Origin: Bacillota bacterium
GTDB taxonomy: Bacteria; Bacillota_A; Clostridia; Lachnospirales; Lachnospiraceae
Assembly: GCA_023443925.1 (NCBI GenBank)
Contig: JAEZSL010000379.1
Span: 1-8,074, forward strand
Length of the DNA: 8,074 nucleotides
Reading direction: 5' to 3'
In this document: positions 5,484 to 8,074 of the stretch, one piece after another
How the letters are laid out: each line of letters begins with the position of its first letter
Position numbering within the stretch: position 1 is the stretch's first letter
Made by a program: the position numbers and the translations under genes
The notes under the pieces: generated by a model
Seen by the model: the letters and a program-made list of their open reading frames with translations, nothing else
The model's database searches: none
What the model was told of the DNA's origin: nothing

Positions 5484-8074
5484 TTAGAAGTCGCTATCGC
5501 TGGAATAACCTTCCTTAACAAATTCTTCATCGTCAAAATCTTCATCTGTTAAGTCTTCGTCGTCATCGAACTCATCAACTTCGATTCCGTCAATGTCATC
5601 CATTCCGGACTCCGCATAATGGAAGTTTTCATAATCATCATCAAAATCTTCTGAGATTAATAACTCTTCATCCATATCACTGTCTAATTTAACGGAACGG
5701 TATCTCTTCATACCGGTACCGGCAGGAATTAATTTACCGATAATAACGTTTTCTTTCAGACCAATCAATGGGTCAATCTTTCCGTTAATTGCAGCTTCTG
5801 TTAAGACTTTAGTAGTTTCCTGGAAAGAAGCAGCGGAAAGGAAGGAGTTGGTAGCCAGGGAAGCTTTGGTAATACCAAGCATTACCTGCTTACCTTCTGC
5901 TATCGGTAAACCTTCTGATTCCAGTTTTTCGTTGATATCGTCAAAATCCAGAGTATCTACTAATTTACCCGGTAATAATTCGGATTCGCCGCTGTTTTCG
6001 ATGCGGATCTTCTTAAGCATCTGACGTACAATAACCTCGATATGCTTATCGTTGATCTCAACACCCTGCAGACGGTATACGCGCTGTACTTCCTGGATCA
6101 TATAATCCTGAACGGCACGAACGCCTTTTATCTTTAAAATATCATGAGGATTAACGCTACCTTCTGTTAATTCATCACCAGCTTCCAGTATATCACCGTC
6201 TAAAACTTTGATTCTGGAACCGTAAGGAATTAAATATGCTTTGGATTCACCGGTTTCCTCATTGGTTACGATTACTTCACGTTTTTTCTTTGTATCCTTA
6301 ATGGTTACAACTCCACCAAATTCGGCGATAATTGCAAGACCCTTAGGCTTTCTGGCTTCAAAAAGTTCTTCGACACGGGGAAGACCCTGTGTGATATCAT
6401 CACCGGCAACACCACCCGTATGGAAAGTACGCATGGTAAGCTGTGTACCAGGTTCACCGATCGACTGGGCTGCAATAATACCTACTGCTTCACCGACCTG
6501 AACGGCTTCACCGGTGGCCATGTTGGCACCGTAACACTTGGCACAAACACCGATATGGGATTTACAGGTAAGAATGGTACGGATCTTAATTTTAGCATTA
6601 AATCCGGCTTCTTCTACCTTTTTGGTTGATACGATTCTGGCAGCTCTTCTTGGAGTAATCATGTGATTTGCTTTTACAATTACTTCACCGTCATCATCTG
6701 TGATGGTTTCACAGGAATATCTTCCGGTGATACGTTCTTCCAGACTCTCGATAACTTCATTGCCGTCAGTAAATGCCTTGATCCACATACCGGGAGTTTC
6801 TTTGCCTTCACAGCAATCCACTTCGCGGATAATGAGATCCTGGGATACGTCTACAAGACGACGGGTCAGGTATCCGGAGTCGGCTGTACGAAGCGCGGTA
6901 TCGGAAAGACCCTTTCTAGCACCGTGGGCGGAAATGAAGTATTCCAATACATCAAGACCTTCACGGAAATTTGATTTAATAGGCAGCTCGATGGTACGCC
7001 CGGAAGTATCCGCCATAAGACCACGCATACCGGCAAGCTGTTTAATCTGCTTGTCGGAACCACGGGCACCGGAGTCAGCCATCATATATATATTATTGTA
7101 TTTATTAAGACCACTAAGAAGTGCTTCCGTAATATTATCATCGGCAACCTTCCAGGTATCAATAACCGCTTTGTATCTTTCATCTTCCGTCATAAGACCA
7201 CGGCGGAAGTTCTTGGAGATTTCCTCCACTCTCTTTTCTGCTTCTTCAATGATGGTTTTCTTCTGGGAAGGCACTGTCATATCGGAAATGGAAACTGTCA
7301 TGGCAGCTCTGGTTGAGTACTTATAGCCCAGTGCTTTGATGGCATCCAGAGTCTCTGCGGTTTTTGTAGCACCATGGGTATTGATACACTTCTCCAGAAT
7401 CTTCTTTAACTGCTTCTTGCCAACATGGAAATCAACTTCCGGTAACAGGAAGTTCTCAGCTTTGGAGCGGTCAACAAATCCTAAATCCTGGCTGATAATC
7501 TCGTTAAAGATCAAACGTCCAAGTGTAGATTCAATTGTTTTGGTCTCTACAACACCGTCGCTATGAACACCGGATTTTCTAACCTTAATAAGGGCATGCA
7601 GCGTAATGGCAGCATTCTCATAGGCCAGAATTGCTTCATTTACACTCTTAAAGTAGTGGCCTTCACCCATATCACCGGGTTTTTGTAAGGTCAGGTAATA
7701 GATACCAAGTACCATATCCTGGGAAGGAACGGCAACGGGAGCACCATCGGAAGGCTTTAATAAGTTGTTTGGTGAAAGCAGCAGGAATCTGCATTCTGCC
7801 TGAGCTTCCACAGATAAGGGCAGATGGACAGCCATCTGGTCACCGTCAAAGTCGGCGTTGAAAGCAGTACATACTAAAGGATGAAGCTTAATTGCCTTAC
7901 CTTCTACCAATACAGGTTCGAAAGCCTGAATACCAAGTCTGTGAAGGGTTGGGGCACGGTTTAACATAACCGGATGTTCTCTGATTACCTCTTCCAGTAC
8001 ATCCCATACTTCAGACTGAAGTCTTTCTACCATTTTTTTAGCTGATTTTATATTATGAGCAGTTCCTCTGGCAA
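5484..8074 (-). CDS. rpoC: DNA-directed RNA polymerase subunit beta' (RpoC), 5' end cut by window edge
   Basis: This is the catalytic beta-prime subunit of RNA polymerase. The reading frame is open to the window edge; the ATG at 8033 is internal, and residues [13 protein letters not shown] before it continue the family alignment. About 862 residues are visible and roughly 350 N-terminal ones are missing. Counting from the ATG at 8033, NADFDGDQ (59-66, bases 7836-7859) carries the three aspartates that hold the catalytic magnesium. The bridge helix is around [19 protein letters not shown] (317-335), and the trigger loop around [19 protein letters not shown] (336-354) lacks the large insertion of proteobacterial RpoC. 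A zinc site uses Cys 407/408, 490, 497 and 500. [19 protein letters not shown] (523-541) is the conserved C-terminal core. The usual end, [18 protein letters not shown] (758-775), is followed by a long acidic extension to residue 849. The gene should be essential and cotranscribed with rpoB upstream. Confidence 0.98.
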   Translation of the reverse strand, partial: ARGTAHNIKSAKKMVERLQSEVWDVLEEVIREHPVMLNRAPTLHRLGIQAFEPVLVEGKAIKLHPLVCTAFNADFDGDQMAVHLPLSVEAQAECRFLLLSPNNLLKPSDGAPVAVPSQDMVLGIYYLTLQKPGDMGEGHYFKSVNEAILAYENAAITLHALIKVRKSGVHSDGVVETKTIESTLGRLIFNEIISQDLGFVDRSKAENFLLPEVDFHVGKKQLKKILEKCINTHGATKTAETLDAIKALGYKYSTRAAMTVSISDMTVPSQKKTIIEEAEKRVEEISKNFRRGLMTEDERYKAVIDTWKVADDNITEALLSGLNKYNNIYMMADSGARGSDKQIKQLAGMRGLMADTSGRTIELPIKSNFREGLDVLEYFISAHGARKGLSDTALRTADSGYLTRRLVDVSQDLIIREVDCCEGKETPGMWIKAFTDGNEVIESLEERITGRYSCETITDDDGEVIVKANHMITPRRAARIVSTKKVEEAGFNAKIKIRTILTCKSHIGVCAKCYGANMATGEAVQVGEAVGIIAAQSIGEPGTQLTMRTFHTGGVAGDDITQGLPRVEELFEARKPKGLAIIAEFGGVVTIKDTKKKREVIVTNEETGESKAYLIPYGSRIKVLDGDILEAGDELTEGSVNPHDILKIKGVRAVQDYMIQEVQRVYRLQGVEINDKHIEVIVRQMLKKIRIENSGESELLPGKLVDTLDFDDINEKLESEGLPIAEGKQVMLGITKASLATNSFLSAASFQETTKVLTEAAINGKIDPLIGLKENVIIGKLIPAGTGMKRYRSVKLDSDMDEELLISEDFDDDYENFHYAESGMDDIDGIEVDEFDDDEDLTDEDFDDEEFVKEGYSSDSDF
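5487..5684 (-). other. Acidic C-terminal extension of RpoC
   Basis: The last 66 residues of RpoC contain 33 Asp or Glu by my count, with one Lys, one His and no Arg. They lie beyond the point where the Bacillus-type protein ends shortly after PAGTGM. Runs such as [19 protein letters not shown] suggest a disordered polyanionic tail. The reading frame and codon usage look continuous with the rest of rpoC, so it appears to be a genuine part of the protein. Confidence 0.85.

Noticed and set aside
6700..7326. A 208-codon plus-strand open frame opposite rpoC, and several shorter ones at 6241-7566.
   Set aside because: They lie wholly within the clearly coding rpoC on the other strand, have no family resemblance, and follow from its codon usage.

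Overview
The window looks like a low-to-mid GC Clostridia chromosome, probably Lachnospiraceae-like. This is an inference from the RpoC type (no large trigger-loop insertion, a very acidic C-terminal extension), strong GGAG ribosome binding sites, TTG starts and A/T-rich gaps. All six real genes lie on the minus strand, so transcription runs from the right end of the window to the left.

Right part (8074 to 5484): the C-terminal three quarters of rpoC, the beta-prime subunit of RNA polymerase, cut at its 5' end by the window edge. A 12-bp-stem hairpin follows it and probably ends the rpoB-rpoC transcript. The str-operon genes (rpsL, rpsG, fusA, tuf) that often follow rpoC in Firmicutes are not next to it here.

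Middle and left (5244 to 1): an iron-complex (siderophore-type) uptake locus. In transcription order it holds an AraC-family regulator, a lipoprotein substrate-binding protein, two FecCD-type permeases that abut each other, and a FecE-type ATPase that runs off the left edge. Together they encode a complete importer: the lipoprotein captures the ligand outside the membrane, the permease pair forms the channel, and the ATPase drives transport. The AraC protein is likely the local ligand-responsive activator.

The non-coding gaps carry most of the unexplained structure. The 265-bp gap before the binding-protein gene holds a nested inverted repeat with Fur-box-like sequence, two copies of a 12-bp promoter-like element, and a pair of near-identical direct repeats that could be AraC half-sites. 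The 209-bp gap between the binding protein and the first permease has stems that are mutually exclusive, suggesting an attenuator or a processing element. The regulator's own promoter overlaps an 18/20 palindrome. I see no mobile element, CRISPR array, tRNA or rRNA. The gene content is ordinary; the interest is regulatory.
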